Made by a program: the position numbers and the translations under genes. The notes under the pieces were generated by a model. The model worked only from the letters and a program-made list of their open reading frames with translations. It ran no database searches and was not told where the DNA came from. A stretch of 9,465 nucleotides of DNA. It comes from Chitinophagaceae bacterium UBA2789 (GTDB lineage: Bacteria > Bacteroidota > Bacteroidia > Chitinophagales > Chitinophagaceae). Shown piece after piece: positions 1-7,483 of this stretch. Each line of letters begins with the position of its first letter. Positions within the stretch are counted from its first letter, which is position 1. Location of the stretch: positions 1 through 9,465 of the forward strand of contig DEHX01000144.1 of the NCBI GenBank assembly GCA_002352145.1, in the 5' to 3' direction.

Positions 1-63
1 ATATCTATTGGAAAATTCTTTGGCAGGAAGAAAATCGTTATTGATACAAGAAATAAGGAGTAG
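1..63 (+). CDS. Possible C-terminal end of an unidentified plus-strand protein (partial)
   Basis: Frame 1 is open from the window edge to a TAG at 61-63 and reads as a basic, hydrophilic tail ending in the residues KKIVIDTRNKE. Such a tail would be an ordinary protein C-terminus, and it would sit 3 bases from the end of the convergent asparaginase gene. The evidence is weak because the piece has only 20 codons. Frame 2 is also open, to a TAA at 77-79. The minus strand is open from an ATG at 66, directly after the asparaginase stop, with a start resembling a lipoprotein signal (MLLLISC). No family can be recognised from so little sequence. Confidence 0.3.
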   Translation: MSIGKFFGRKKIVIDTRNKE

Positions 64-66
64 CAT

Positions 67-1113
67 TTACTCTTTATAAATTTTCACCACTTTCTCGCCG
101 TTATATTTAATATAACCTCTGTACATTCCTTCTGTACAAAAGGGCATTGCAACATTTCCGTTCTTATCAACAGCTATCAGGCCGCCGTCTCCGCCAAGGG
201 CTGGCAATTTTTTCATTACCATTTCGTCAGATGCGGCTTTTAATTTCATTTTCCCAAACTCCATCATATCGCTGATGCTTTTGGCCATCACAAGTCGTAT
301 AAAATATTCGCCCCAACCAGTGCAACTGATCGCCACCGTTTTATTATCGGCATAAGTACCTGCGCCAATTATGGGCGCATCTCCCACCCTGCCATAGCGT
401 TTGTTGGTCATACCTCCGGTACTCGTTGCTGCTGCGAGGTTACCACGACGGTCAAGTGCAACGGCACCTACCGTTCCGTATTTATAATCCCTGTTTTCAG
501 TCTGTTTCAGCGCCTCTTTTTTTGTCGTATCTGCATGATCCATTTGTTGTTTTAGTGAATCGGCATCCTTTGCCCTTTGTAATCCTTTCCAGCGGCTTTC
601 TGTATAGAAATAAGAAGGATCCACCAACTCGAGTCCCTGTTGCTTGGCAAATTGTTCTGCGCCTTTCCCGGTCATCATCACATGCTGACTTTTTTCCATA
701 ACTGCTCTTGCTGCCGAAATCGGGTTACGGATAATCGTTACCCCTGCCACAGACCCTGCCCCTAAAGTTTTACCATCCATTATTGCAGCATCCAATTCGT
801 TCTTACCCTCATTTGTAAACACCGCTCCTTTTCCGGCATTGAACAAAGGATCATCTTCCATGCTACGAACAGCGGCCTCCACCGCATCCAATGCAGAGCC
901 ACCGTTTTTCAATATTTCGTTGCCAATTTGAAGCGCCTTATTCAGGGCTTCAGTGTAGGACTTTTCCCTTTCGGCTGTCATCTGGCTTTTCAAAATAGTG
1001 CCGGCTCCTCCATGAATGACCAAAACATATTTATCATTCAGCTTACTGGTAGTGGGCTGCGCAAAAGTTTTGTTAAGAAGAAACAGTGAAATAAGCAGCA
1101 ATAATCTTTTCAT
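67..1113 (-). CDS. Exported isoaspartyl peptidase / L-asparaginase (plant-type, Ntn-hydrolase)
   Basis: This 348-residue protein belongs to the asparaginase-2 (glycosylasparaginase-like) N-terminal nucleophile hydrolases. Members hydrolyse isoaspartyl dipeptides and L-asparagine after cutting themselves into alpha and beta subunits. Family landmarks are HGGAG (34-38), FNAGKGAVFT (91-100), the predicted autocleavage site GTVGAVALD with nucleophile Thr214, STGG (231-234, Thr232) and GRVGDAPIIGAGTYAD (241-256). The loop before Thr214, about residues 180-211, is highly charged, as expected for the disordered alpha-chain end. The start at 1113 was chosen because MKRLLLLISLFLLNKTFA followed by QP is a clear Sec signal peptide, cut near residue 18, so the enzyme should be periplasmic. 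The frame is open 68 codons further upstream to 1317, but that part lies antisense to the tamB start and matches nothing in the family. No strong promoter or Shine-Dalgarno sequence was found. Substrate preference (asparagine or isoaspartyl peptides) cannot be told from sequence. Confidence 0.93.
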   Translation of the reverse strand: MKRLLLLISLFLLNKTFAQPTTSKLNDKYVLVIHGGAGTILKSQMTAEREKSYTEALNKALQIGNEILKNGGSALDAVEAAVRSMEDDPLFNAGKGAVFTNEGKNELDAAIMDGKTLGAGSVAGVTIIRNPISAARAVMEKSQHVMMTGKGAEQFAKQQGLELVDPSYFYTESRWKGLQRAKDADSLKQQMDHADTTKKEALKQTENRDYKYGTVGAVALDRRGNLAAATSTGGMTNKRYGRVGDAPIIGAGTYADNKTVAISCTGWGEYFIRLVMAKSISDMMEFGKMKLKAASDEMVMKKLPALGGDGGLIAVDKNGNVAMPFCTEGMYRGYIKYNGEKVVKIYKE

Positions 1114-1192
1114 ACGGTGATTTTGCAGCAATTTAGACAATTCGCCATTCGTATGGTTCAGCCGGCCGTTTACACCTATTGTTGGTATCGAA

Positions 1193-1223
1193 TTTGCCTT
1201 AAGGGGACGATTAAGTACTTTTA
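1193..1223 (+). promoter_or_regulatory. Candidate Bacteroidota promoter for tamB
   Basis: TTTG at 1193-1196 is followed after 19 bases by TACTTTTA at 1216-1223, which matches the -7 consensus TAnnTTTG at five of six fixed positions. Transcription would start near 1228-1230, about 11-13 bases before the proposed CTG start at 1241. The placement suits a gene starting at 1241 far better than one starting at 1430. The assignment rests on motif and spacing only. Confidence 0.45.
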
Positions 1224-1230
1224 CACTTAA
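1211..1230. repeat. Short inverted repeat over the predicted tamB -7 region
   Basis: TTAAGT (1211-1216) and ACTTAA (1225-1230) are exact inverted arms separated by 8 bases, and they bracket the candidate -7 element. The left arm is also part of the perfect palindrome AAGTACTT (1213-1220). It could be a regulator site, but short AT-rich arms arise easily by chance. Confidence 0.3.
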
Positions 1231-1240
1231 ATAACTGAGC

Positions 1241-4200
1241 CTGAGGAGATTTAAAAAAATATTAAAGTGGTTTTTTCTGTCGCTGTTACTGCTGATTGCA
1301 GCACTATATATCTTCATTCAAACTCCTTTTGGGCAAAATTGGATAGCTAAACAAGTAACCAAGCGATTATCCAAAGACCTGCAGACCAAGATCACTATCA
1401 AACATGTCGATTTCTCCCTCTTCAATAAGATGCATCTAGAAGGTGTACTTATTGAAGATCAAAAAGGCGATACCCTTCTATATGCCGGTGATATGAAAGT
1501 CCGCATCACTGATTGGTTCTTTTTTAAAAAACAGGCCGAGCTGAAATATGTTGGACTTGAAAATGCTATAATAAAATTTCAGCGTACTGATTCAGTCTGG
1601 AGCCAGCAATTCCTGTTTGATTACTTTGGCGGCTCATCAACCGACACTGCCAAAAAGAAAAAAGCCGGCATACAATTCGACCTGAAAAAAGCAGAATTCA
1701 GGAATGTAACCTTTCTGAAAAAGGATGACTGGCTCGGCAATGAAATGAGTGTGCAGGTAGGTTCCTTAAACCTGGATGCGGACAATATGCGTTTGTCAGG
1801 AAAAGAATTCCTGATCAACTCACTGGTCATAAAAGATCCAGTTGTTGCGTTAAAAAACTATACCCGTTTAAAACCAAAAGATTCATTAAACATAAAAGAA
1901 ATAGCAGAAGAAATTCAGCAGGCGATTTCGTGGAATAAAGGAAAGATGGTGATGAAAGTAGATGAGCTCCGTATCATTAACGGCACTTTCAAAACAGACA
2001 AACAAACAGACAGGGAAGCCTTTACTTATTTCGATGGCAAACATATTCTCTTCAAAGAAATCAACGCTACCTTTAAAAACGCAAGTTTCCTGGCTGATAC
2101 CATTACTACCGGCATGGATCTCACCGCCAAAGAAAGAAGCGGATTAGAGGTCAAAAAATTTCTCGCCGATGTAAAAATGACTCCGCAGGGAATGGCCTTC
2201 AGTAATATGGACCTGCAAACCAACCGCAGCACCCTCAGGAATTTCTATTCCATGTCCTACAATCACATGGACGACCTCGGCGATTATATTCATAAAGTGA
2301 GGATGGCAGCAATATTTACTGATTCTTACATTGACAGTGATGACATTGCCTTCTTCGCCCCGGGCATGAAAACATGGAAGAAGAAAATTACTTTAAAAGG
2401 AAAAGTAAGAGGAACGGTTGATGATCTTGTTGGCAGGGATATGTTAGTAGAAGCAGGAAACAGCACGGTATTGAACGGAGACATAACCCTCACCGGGTTG
2501 CCGGACATTAACCAGACTTTTATTGACTTTAAGGCGAATGATTTCAGGACCACTTACAATGATGCTGTCACCTTTATACCGGCTGTTAAAAAAGTTACAA
2601 GCCCTGATCTGCGGAAAATCCAATACCTGAATTTTAGGGGCAGTTTTACCGGTTTCATCCGTGATTTTGTTACCTATGGAACCATCACTACCAACCTGGG
2701 CACTATTACCAGCGATGTGAACATGAAACTGCCAAAAGGCCAGGATCCTGTGTATTCCGGCGCAATTGCAACACAAAATTTCAGATTGGGTGAACTCCTG
2801 GGTGATAAAAATTTAGGAGCCATCTCCATGAACGGAACGGTAAAAGGAAGAGGATTTAACGAGAAAAGCCGCAACACACTAATTGATGGCAACGTACAAT
2901 TTATTGAATACAATGGTTACCGCTATGAAAACATCACAATGAATGGCCGGCTCGACAAAAAAATGTTTGAAGGTGTTGCTTCGCTGAAAGACAAGCATGC
3001 TGATTTTACCATGAACGGTACAATTGATTTCAACAGCAAAACACCCCGTTTCGATCTCATTGCCAAAGTGGAAAAAGCCGAATTAAAAAGTCTCCGGTTA
3101 ACGAAAGACAGTTTAACTTTTAAAGGCAACCTTACACTCAACTTTACCGGGAAGAATATCGATGATTTTTTAGGGACAGCCCGTATCACAGATGCAGAGA
3201 TCACCAAGGATGGCACCCGTTTGCCATTTGACTCGTTAGTTCTTTCTTCAGTGATTGAGGATCATGAAAAAAAACTAACTGTTGAATCCAACGAATTTAA
3301 AGCAGACATCAATGGCAATTTCAGCCTGACTGATCTGCCCAATTCGTTCACTTATTTATTGAACAAATATTACCCTGCATATATAAAGGCACCAAAGAAA
3401 ATGCCGCTTGACCAGGATATCCGGTTTGATATCAATACTTACTATATTGATGAGTATCTGCAATTATTTATACCAGAATTATCCGGGCTTAACAACAGTA
3501 CCATCTCTGGCAACCTCAACCTTGCACAAAACGAACTAAACCTGAATGTAAAAGCTTACCAGTTTAAGTATAAACAATACAATTTTGAAGACGTAACAAT
3601 ATTGGCACAGGGTTCCGGTAATAATCTCTCACTTACAGGGGGCATTACAAAGATCCAGGTAAACGACAGCCTGAGCATCCCTAATGTTTCATTCAATATT
3701 GATGCACACAACGATTCTTCTATAGTAAAAATTAAATCAGGTGTAAACAGAACAGTTGATACAGCCAACCTGAATGCACTGGTATTAACATACAATGATG
3801 GTGTCAAAATAGAATTTGACCCTTCCACATTTACGATCAATGGAAAGACTTGGTCAATCGATGAGAGCGGAGAACTTGTCCTGCGAAAAAACACTCCGGC
3901 CGGTGGTCAATTGGTGCTCAGCGAAGGAGAGCAAAAGATTGTGTTACGTTCTGAAAAATCTCCTAAAGGCAACTGGAATGATGTAAAAGTTCAGCTCACA
4001 AAAATCAACCTCGGAGACTTTGCCCCTTACTTTATGCCAAAGAACAGACTCGAAGGGCTGTTATCAGGAAATATAATAGTAGAAGATCCGGTCAACAATT
4101 TATCCATCCGTTCTGATGATCTGCAGACACAGTTTCTACGCCTTGATAATGATTCATTAGGCGAAGTAAAAGTTACAGCTGCTTATGAAAAAGCAACAAA

Positions 4201-6085
4201 ACTGCTAAAAGTAAAAGGCAATACCCTGAATCAGGAAAACTACCTTGGTTTTGATGCCAATATCTATATCGGCGATCCTGAAAAAGCAAAGAATAACCTG
4301 ATTGCCTTAAAAGCAAAAGACTTTCAGTTAAGTGTGCTTGAACGTTTCCTTGGTACATTGTTTACCGATATACAAGGCTTTCTGACAGGCGATATCAGTA
4401 TTGCCGGAGAATTCGACCACCTGGCCATTACCGGCAAAGGAAGGCTGAAGAATGCAGGACTAAAAGTGATATTCACCCAATGCTTTTATAAAATCCAGGA
4501 CACAGATATTCAGTTAACGCCAGAAGAGATCAACCTGGATGGCATAGTGCTTACAGATACGGTAACTAAAAACCCGATCTATATAACTGGCGGCATCGAA
4601 CATGAGTCATTTAAAAAAATGTTTTACAACCTGGATATTTCTACCCGTAAACCTAATACAAGAGGAGACAACAACAACAGGCCTGTACAATTATTGAATA
4701 CGACGGCTAAGCACAACCAGCAATTCTATGGCAATGTAAAAGGAACGGGTTCTTTGTCGCTGCTTGGGCCTCAAGCCAACATGTATATGAAGATCGACGC
4801 CATTGCATCTTCCACAGACAGCAGCAGCATCACATTGCCCAACTCGTCGAGCAGGGAGTCCGGCATTGCTGATTTCCTGGTAGAAAGAAAATACGGTAGA
4901 GAAATGACGGACAGTGATTTTGTCTCCAATGCTACCAATATTATTTATGATGTGGATGTAACTGCCAACCCGATGGTAAATGTAAAAGTGATACTGGATG
5001 AACTCACCGGTGATGAAATCAAGGGCAGGGGCACCGGCACATTGAATATCCGCTCCGGTACATCGGAGCCACTGTCGCTGCGTGGACGTTTTGATATCGC
5101 TGAAGGTAGCTATGTCTTTACTTTCCAGTCTTTCTTCAAAAAACCATTTGAGCTGAAGAAAGGAGCCGATAACTATATTGAATGGAATGGCGACCCCTAT
5201 GATGCAAATATTAATTTCACCGCCCAATACACCGCAGAAAAAGTCAGCTTTGCACCGCTGGCAAAATTGAAACAGTTTAGCTCCGGTGCAGCTAACGCAA
5301 GGGACAATGTATTTGTTGTTGCCAAACTCACAGACAAACTTTTCAAACCTTCCATCCAGTTCTCGCTTGATTTCCCGGGCACCAGTGTAGCCGTTACGGA
5401 TCCTGAACTTGCTCTTATCATTCAACAATTGCAAAAAAACATCAACGAGATCAACCGCCAGGTTACTTACCTTATTGTATTCAATAGTTTTGCTCCCAGT
5501 GAGCTTTCTGCAGATACTGAGGGGGGTGGCTTTAATTTGAATACCATTTCAGGTATTTTGCTCGGAGTGGTCAGTGACCAGTTGAATAAAATACTGGGCA
5601 ACCTGCTCAAGAATGATAAATTCAATATAAGCCTGAATACATCTCTATATAACAGAAACATAATTGATCCCAATAATAAAACTGCACTTAACCTGGGAAG
5701 TAATGTGAACTTCTCGATTGGACGCTCATTCTTTAATAACAGGTTTATCATATCCACCGGTATCGGCTTTGATGCGCCGTTACAGCAATCGAATATTCAA
5801 CAAAGTATCCAGTTATTGCCGGATGTAACTCTGGAGTGGCTGATAAACCCCAGCGGAAGTATCCGGGCTTCATTTTTTTACAGAGAAAATGCAGACTTCC
5901 TGAACATATCATCAAGTGGCCCCGGCAGGGCCAGAAGGTATGGCGCCAGTTTAAGTTATCGCAAGGATTTTGACAACCTGGGCGATATCTTCAAAAGCAA
6001 AAAAAAGAAACAGCAACAGGCTGCTGCTCAAAAGCCTGAAGAAACGGAAGAAGTAAAAAAAGAAGATGCACCAAACGAAAACTAA
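1241..6085 (+). CDS. tamB: Translocation and assembly module protein TamB (DUF490 family)
   Basis: This is an inner-membrane-anchored, periplasm-spanning AsmA/TamB-type protein of about 1614 residues. The family builds long hydrophobic beta-sheet grooves implicated in outer-membrane protein assembly (with TamA) and phospholipid transport to the outer membrane. The start MRRFKKILKW leads into a hydrophobic anchor (about 11-26), then QTPFGQNWIAKQVTKRLSK and the TIKHVDFSLFNKMHLEGV segment usual at family N-termini. A long beta-rich middle with repeated short strand-turn units (about 70-1200) follows. The TamB C-terminal domain lies near 1200-1585 and includes DELTGDEIKGRGTGTLNI, then GRFDIAEGSYVFTFQSFFKKPF, and ends in GASLSYRKDF. 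A lysine-, glutamine- and glutamate-rich tail of about 29 residues closes the protein. The first in-frame ATG, at 1430, is residue 64 and would remove the anchor. There is no in-frame ATG, GTG or TTG between the TAA at 1232-1234 and 1430, so the start must be non-canonical. CTG at 1241 is preferred; CTG at 1235 is the alternative. The family call is firm; the exact start is inferred. No tamA is seen nearby. Confidence 0.9.
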   Translation: MRRFKKILKWFFLSLLLLIAALYIFIQTPFGQNWIAKQVTKRLSKDLQTKITIKHVDFSLFNKMHLEGVLIEDQKGDTLLYAGDMKVRITDWFFFKKQAELKYVGLENAIIKFQRTDSVWSQQFLFDYFGGSSTDTAKKKKAGIQFDLKKAEFRNVTFLKKDDWLGNEMSVQVGSLNLDADNMRLSGKEFLINSLVIKDPVVALKNYTRLKPKDSLNIKEIAEEIQQAISWNKGKMVMKVDELRIINGTFKTDKQTDREAFTYFDGKHILFKEINATFKNASFLADTITTGMDLTAKERSGLEVKKFLADVKMTPQGMAFSNMDLQTNRSTLRNFYSMSYNHMDDLGDYIHKVRMAAIFTDSYIDSDDIAFFAPGMKTWKKKITLKGKVRGTVDDLVGRDMLVEAGNSTVLNGDITLTGLPDINQTFIDFKANDFRTTYNDAVTFIPAVKKVTSPDLRKIQYLNFRGSFTGFIRDFVTYGTITTNLGTITSDVNMKLPKGQDPVYSGAIATQNFRLGELLGDKNLGAISMNGTVKGRGFNEKSRNTLIDGNVQFIEYNGYRYENITMNGRLDKKMFEGVASLKDKHADFTMNGTIDFNSKTPRFDLIAKVEKAELKSLRLTKDSLTFKGNLTLNFTGKNIDDFLGTARITDAEITKDGTRLPFDSLVLSSVIEDHEKKLTVESNEFKADINGNFSLTDLPNSFTYLLNKYYPAYIKAPKKMPLDQDIRFDINTYYIDEYLQLFIPELSGLNNSTISGNLNLAQNELNLNVKAYQFKYKQYNFEDVTILAQGSGNNLSLTGGITKIQVNDSLSIPNVSFNIDAHNDSSIVKIKSGVNRTVDTANLNALVLTYNDGVKIEFDPSTFTINGKTWSIDESGELVLRKNTPAGGQLVLSEGEQKIVLRSEKSPKGNWNDVKVQLTKINLGDFAPYFMPKNRLEGLLSGNIIVEDPVNNLSIRSDDLQTQFLRLDNDSLGEVKVTAAYEKATKLLKVKGNTLNQENYLGFDANIYIGDPEKAKNNLIALKAKDFQLSVLERFLGTLFTDIQGFLTGDISIAGEFDHLAITGKGRLKNAGLKVIFTQCFYKIQDTDIQLTPEEINLDGIVLTDTVTKNPIYITGGIEHESFKKMFYNLDISTRKPNTRGDNNNRPVQLLNTTAKHNQQFYGNVKGTGSLSLLGPQANMYMKIDAIASSTDSSSITLPNSSSRESGIADFLVERKYGREMTDSDFVSNATNIIYDVDVTANPMVNVKVILDELTGDEIKGRGTGTLNIRSGTSEPLSLRGRFDIAEGSYVFTFQSFFKKPFELKKGADNYIEWNGDPYDANINFTAQYTAEKVSFAPLAKLKQFSSGAANARDNVFVVAKLTDKLFKPSIQFSLDFPGTSVAVTDPELALIIQQLQKNINEINRQVTYLIVFNSFAPSELSADTEGGGFNLNTISGILLGVVSDQLNKILGNLLKNDKFNISLNTSLYNRNIIDPNNKTALNLGSNVNFSIGRSFFNNRFIISTGIGFDAPLQQSNIQQSIQLLPDVTLEWLINPSGSIRASFFYRENADFLNISSSGPGRARRYGASLSYRKDFDNLGDIFKSKKKKQQQAAAQKPEETEEVKKEDAPNEN

Positions 6086-6094
6086 TTGGCTGTA

Positions 6095-7300
6095 TCATTC
6101 ATTTCCTAAAATCTCATGCCCCATTTTATCTCGCTTTGTATGCAGGTATTTTTCATTATAAGGATTCGGGCAGGCTTCAATAGGAACATTTTCAACAATC
6201 TCTAATCCATAACCAATCAGTCCTACTCTTTTTTTCGGGTTGTTGGTCATTAAACGAAGCCGGGTGATGCCGAGCTGGCGGAGCATCTGGGCACCGATTC
6301 CATAGTCCCGCTGATCCATTTTAAAACCAAGATGCAGGTTGGCCTCCACGGTATCCATCCCCTGCTCCTGGAGTCGGTATGCTTTGAGTTTGTTCAAAAG
6401 CCCGATACCTCTTCCTTCCTGGTTCATATATAATATAGCCCCCTTCCCTTCTTTTTCCACCATTTGCATGGCTGATTGCAACTGATCGCCACAGTCGCAC
6501 CGAAGAGAACCCAGTATGTCGCCGGTAAAGCAGGAGGAATGCACCCTTACCAGCACAGGCTCGTCTTTTTCCCACTTACCTTTTAGCAGGGCAAGATGTT
6601 CATTGGGTGAATTTTTCTCCTTAAAAGCCACCAGTTCAAAATGTCCATATTTGGTAGGCATATCCACCCTTACCACTTCATCCACCAATGAATCACTTTT
6701 GATACGGTATTCAATCAGATCCTTTATCGAAATGATCTTGAAATCAAATTTTTTCGCCACCTCCATTAACTGGGGCAGCCGGGCCATGCTTCCATCTTCG
6801 TTCATGATCTCTACTAACACCCCGGCTGGTTCCAGGCCTGCCAATCTTGACAGGTCCACAGAAGCTTCTGTATGTCCGGCCCTGCGGAGCACTCCACCCT
6901 TTTTGGCCCTAAGGGGAAAAATGTGTCCGGGGCGGCCAAAATCACAAGGTGTCATTTTGGGGTCAATCAGTGCCTGGATGGTTTTGGAACGGTCGGCAGC
7001 CGAAATGCCCGTTGTACAACCATACCCTAAAAGGTCAACAGAAACCGTAAATGCGGTTTCATGCAAGGCGGTATTATTATTAACCATCAGTTCCAGGCCC
7101 AGCTCTTCACATCTTTCTTCGGGTAATGCCGCACAAATCAGGCCCCTGCCGTATTTGCTCATAAAATTGATCACTTCCGGGGTGGCGTTTCGGGCGGCGG
7201 TTACAAAGTCACCTTCATTTTCCCTGTCCTCATCGTCTACGACCACCACCAGTTTTCCCTGCTTAATATCCTCTATAGCACTTTCAATAGAATCAAACAT
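6095..7300 (-). CDS. ribBA: Bifunctional riboflavin biosynthesis protein RibBA (DHBP synthase / GTP cyclohydrolase II)
   Basis: This 401-residue cytosolic enzyme catalyses both entry steps of riboflavin synthesis. The N-terminal RibB half turns ribulose 5-phosphate into 3,4-dihydroxy-2-butanone 4-phosphate plus formate. The C-terminal RibA half opens GTP to the diaminopyrimidinone phosphate. RibB motifs are DDEDRENEGD (22-31), TGISAADRSKTI (97-108) and GRPGHIFPLRAKKGGVLRRAGHTEA in the 122-145 region. In the RibA half (about 205-395) the zinc ligands are Cys257, Cys268 and Cys270 in HSSCFTGD and LRCDCGDQL. NQEGRGIG (293-300), VEANLHLGF (318-326) and TNNPKKR (362-368) follow. Both halves keep their key residues, so both activities are expected. 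The start at 7300 (MFDSIESAIEDI) fits the family length. The in-frame ATG 15 codons upstream, at 7345, overlaps the predicted -33 promoter element and is unlikely to be used. No FMN riboswitch fits, because the predicted leader is only about 10 bases. The stop lies 9 bases from the convergent tamB stop, with no visible hairpin terminator between them. Confidence 0.97.
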   Translation of the reverse strand: MFDSIESAIEDIKQGKLVVVVDDEDRENEGDFVTAARNATPEVINFMSKYGRGLICAALPEERCEELGLELMVNNNTALHETAFTVSVDLLGYGCTTGISAADRSKTIQALIDPKMTPCDFGRPGHIFPLRAKKGGVLRRAGHTEASVDLSRLAGLEPAGVLVEIMNEDGSMARLPQLMEVAKKFDFKIISIKDLIEYRIKSDSLVDEVVRVDMPTKYGHFELVAFKEKNSPNEHLALLKGKWEKDEPVLVRVHSSCFTGDILGSLRCDCGDQLQSAMQMVEKEGKGAILYMNQEGRGIGLLNKLKAYRLQEQGMDTVEANLHLGFKMDQRDYGIGAQMLRQLGITRLRLMTNNPKKRVGLIGYGLEIVENVPIEACPNPYNEKYLHTKRDKMGHEILGNE

Positions 7301-7316
7301 CCGCTGTAATTTTTGG

Positions 7317-7345
7317 CAAAAGTAGAACAAAGAATCGGGGTTCAA
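7317..7345 (-). promoter_or_regulatory. Strong candidate Bacteroidota promoter for ribBA
   Basis: Read on the minus strand, TTG (7345-7343) is followed after 18 bases by TACTTTTG (7324-7317), a full match to the -7 consensus TAnnTTTG. Transcription would begin near 7310-7312, giving a leader of about 10 bases before the ATG at 7300. This excludes the upstream ATG at 7345 as a start and leaves no room for a leader riboswitch. Confidence 0.65.
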
Positions 7346-7359
7346 TGTTTAACCCCCGA
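7335..7359. repeat. GC-rich imperfect inverted repeat over the ribBA -33 region
   Basis: TCGGGGTT (7335-7342) pairs with AACCCCCGA (7351-7359) across an 8-base loop, giving eight base pairs with one bulged C. The predicted ribBA -33 element (7343-7345) lies in the loop. The GC-rich arms stand out in an AT-rich gap. It could be an operator or a remnant hairpin. It lies upstream of both divergent genes, so it is unlikely to be a terminator for either. Confidence 0.4.
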
Positions 7360-7407
7360 CAGGCAGCGAAAAAGGGAGGCCTGATGTCATTATAAAGCCT
7401 TATTTTT

Positions 7408-7420
7408 CAATCTCAGATTG
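7408..7420. repeat. Perfect 13-base palindrome upstream of the receptor gene
   Basis: CAATCT (7408-7413), a central C, and AGATTG (7415-7420) form an exact inverted repeat. Its last three bases are the candidate -33 TTG of the receptor promoter. The compact symmetric form resembles a dimeric regulator site, but no known regulator is identified. Confidence 0.4.
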
Positions 7421-7446
7421 TTAATATTTGCCTATATTTATTTTGG
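7418..7446 (+). promoter_or_regulatory. Candidate promoter for the TonB-dependent receptor gene
   Basis: TTG (7418-7420) is followed after 18 bases by TATTTTGG (7439-7446), which matches TAnnTTTG at five of six fixed positions. The start of transcription would be near 7452, leaving a leader of about 30 bases. The region before the ATG is A-rich and lacks a Shine-Dalgarno sequence, as is usual in this phylum. An alternative -7 at 7457-7464 (TTTCTTTG) has no well-spaced -33 partner. Confidence 0.4.
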
Positions 7447-7483
7447 AAATATTCCCTTTCTTTGCAACCGAAAACCAATCTTT

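Noticed and set aside
1114..1317. 68-codon N-terminal extension of the asparaginase frame
   Set aside because: It lies antisense to the tamB start and promoter, precedes a clean signal peptide, and has no family resemblance.
4691..5434. 247-codon open frame on the minus strand inside tamB
   Set aside because: It is an antisense shadow of the conserved TamB C-terminal part, with no recognisable motif.
6086..6094. Bidirectional terminator between tamB and ribBA
   Set aside because: The gap is only 9 bases and I see no stable hairpin or T-run in or around it.
6516..7325. 269-codon open frame on the plus strand opposite ribBA
   Set aside because: It lies entirely within the reverse complement of a strongly conserved gene, is serine- and leucine-rich in the manner of antisense shadows, and shows no domain.
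7423..7453. Inverted repeat AATATTT / AAATATT flanking the receptor -7 element
   Set aside because: Seven-base arms made only of A and T in an AT-rich gap are expected by chance; the 17-base spacer gives no compact hairpin.
7301..7483. FMN riboswitch in the ribBA upstream gap
   Set aside because: The predicted leader is about 10 bases and I could not pick out the conserved RFN-element blocks on the minus strand.
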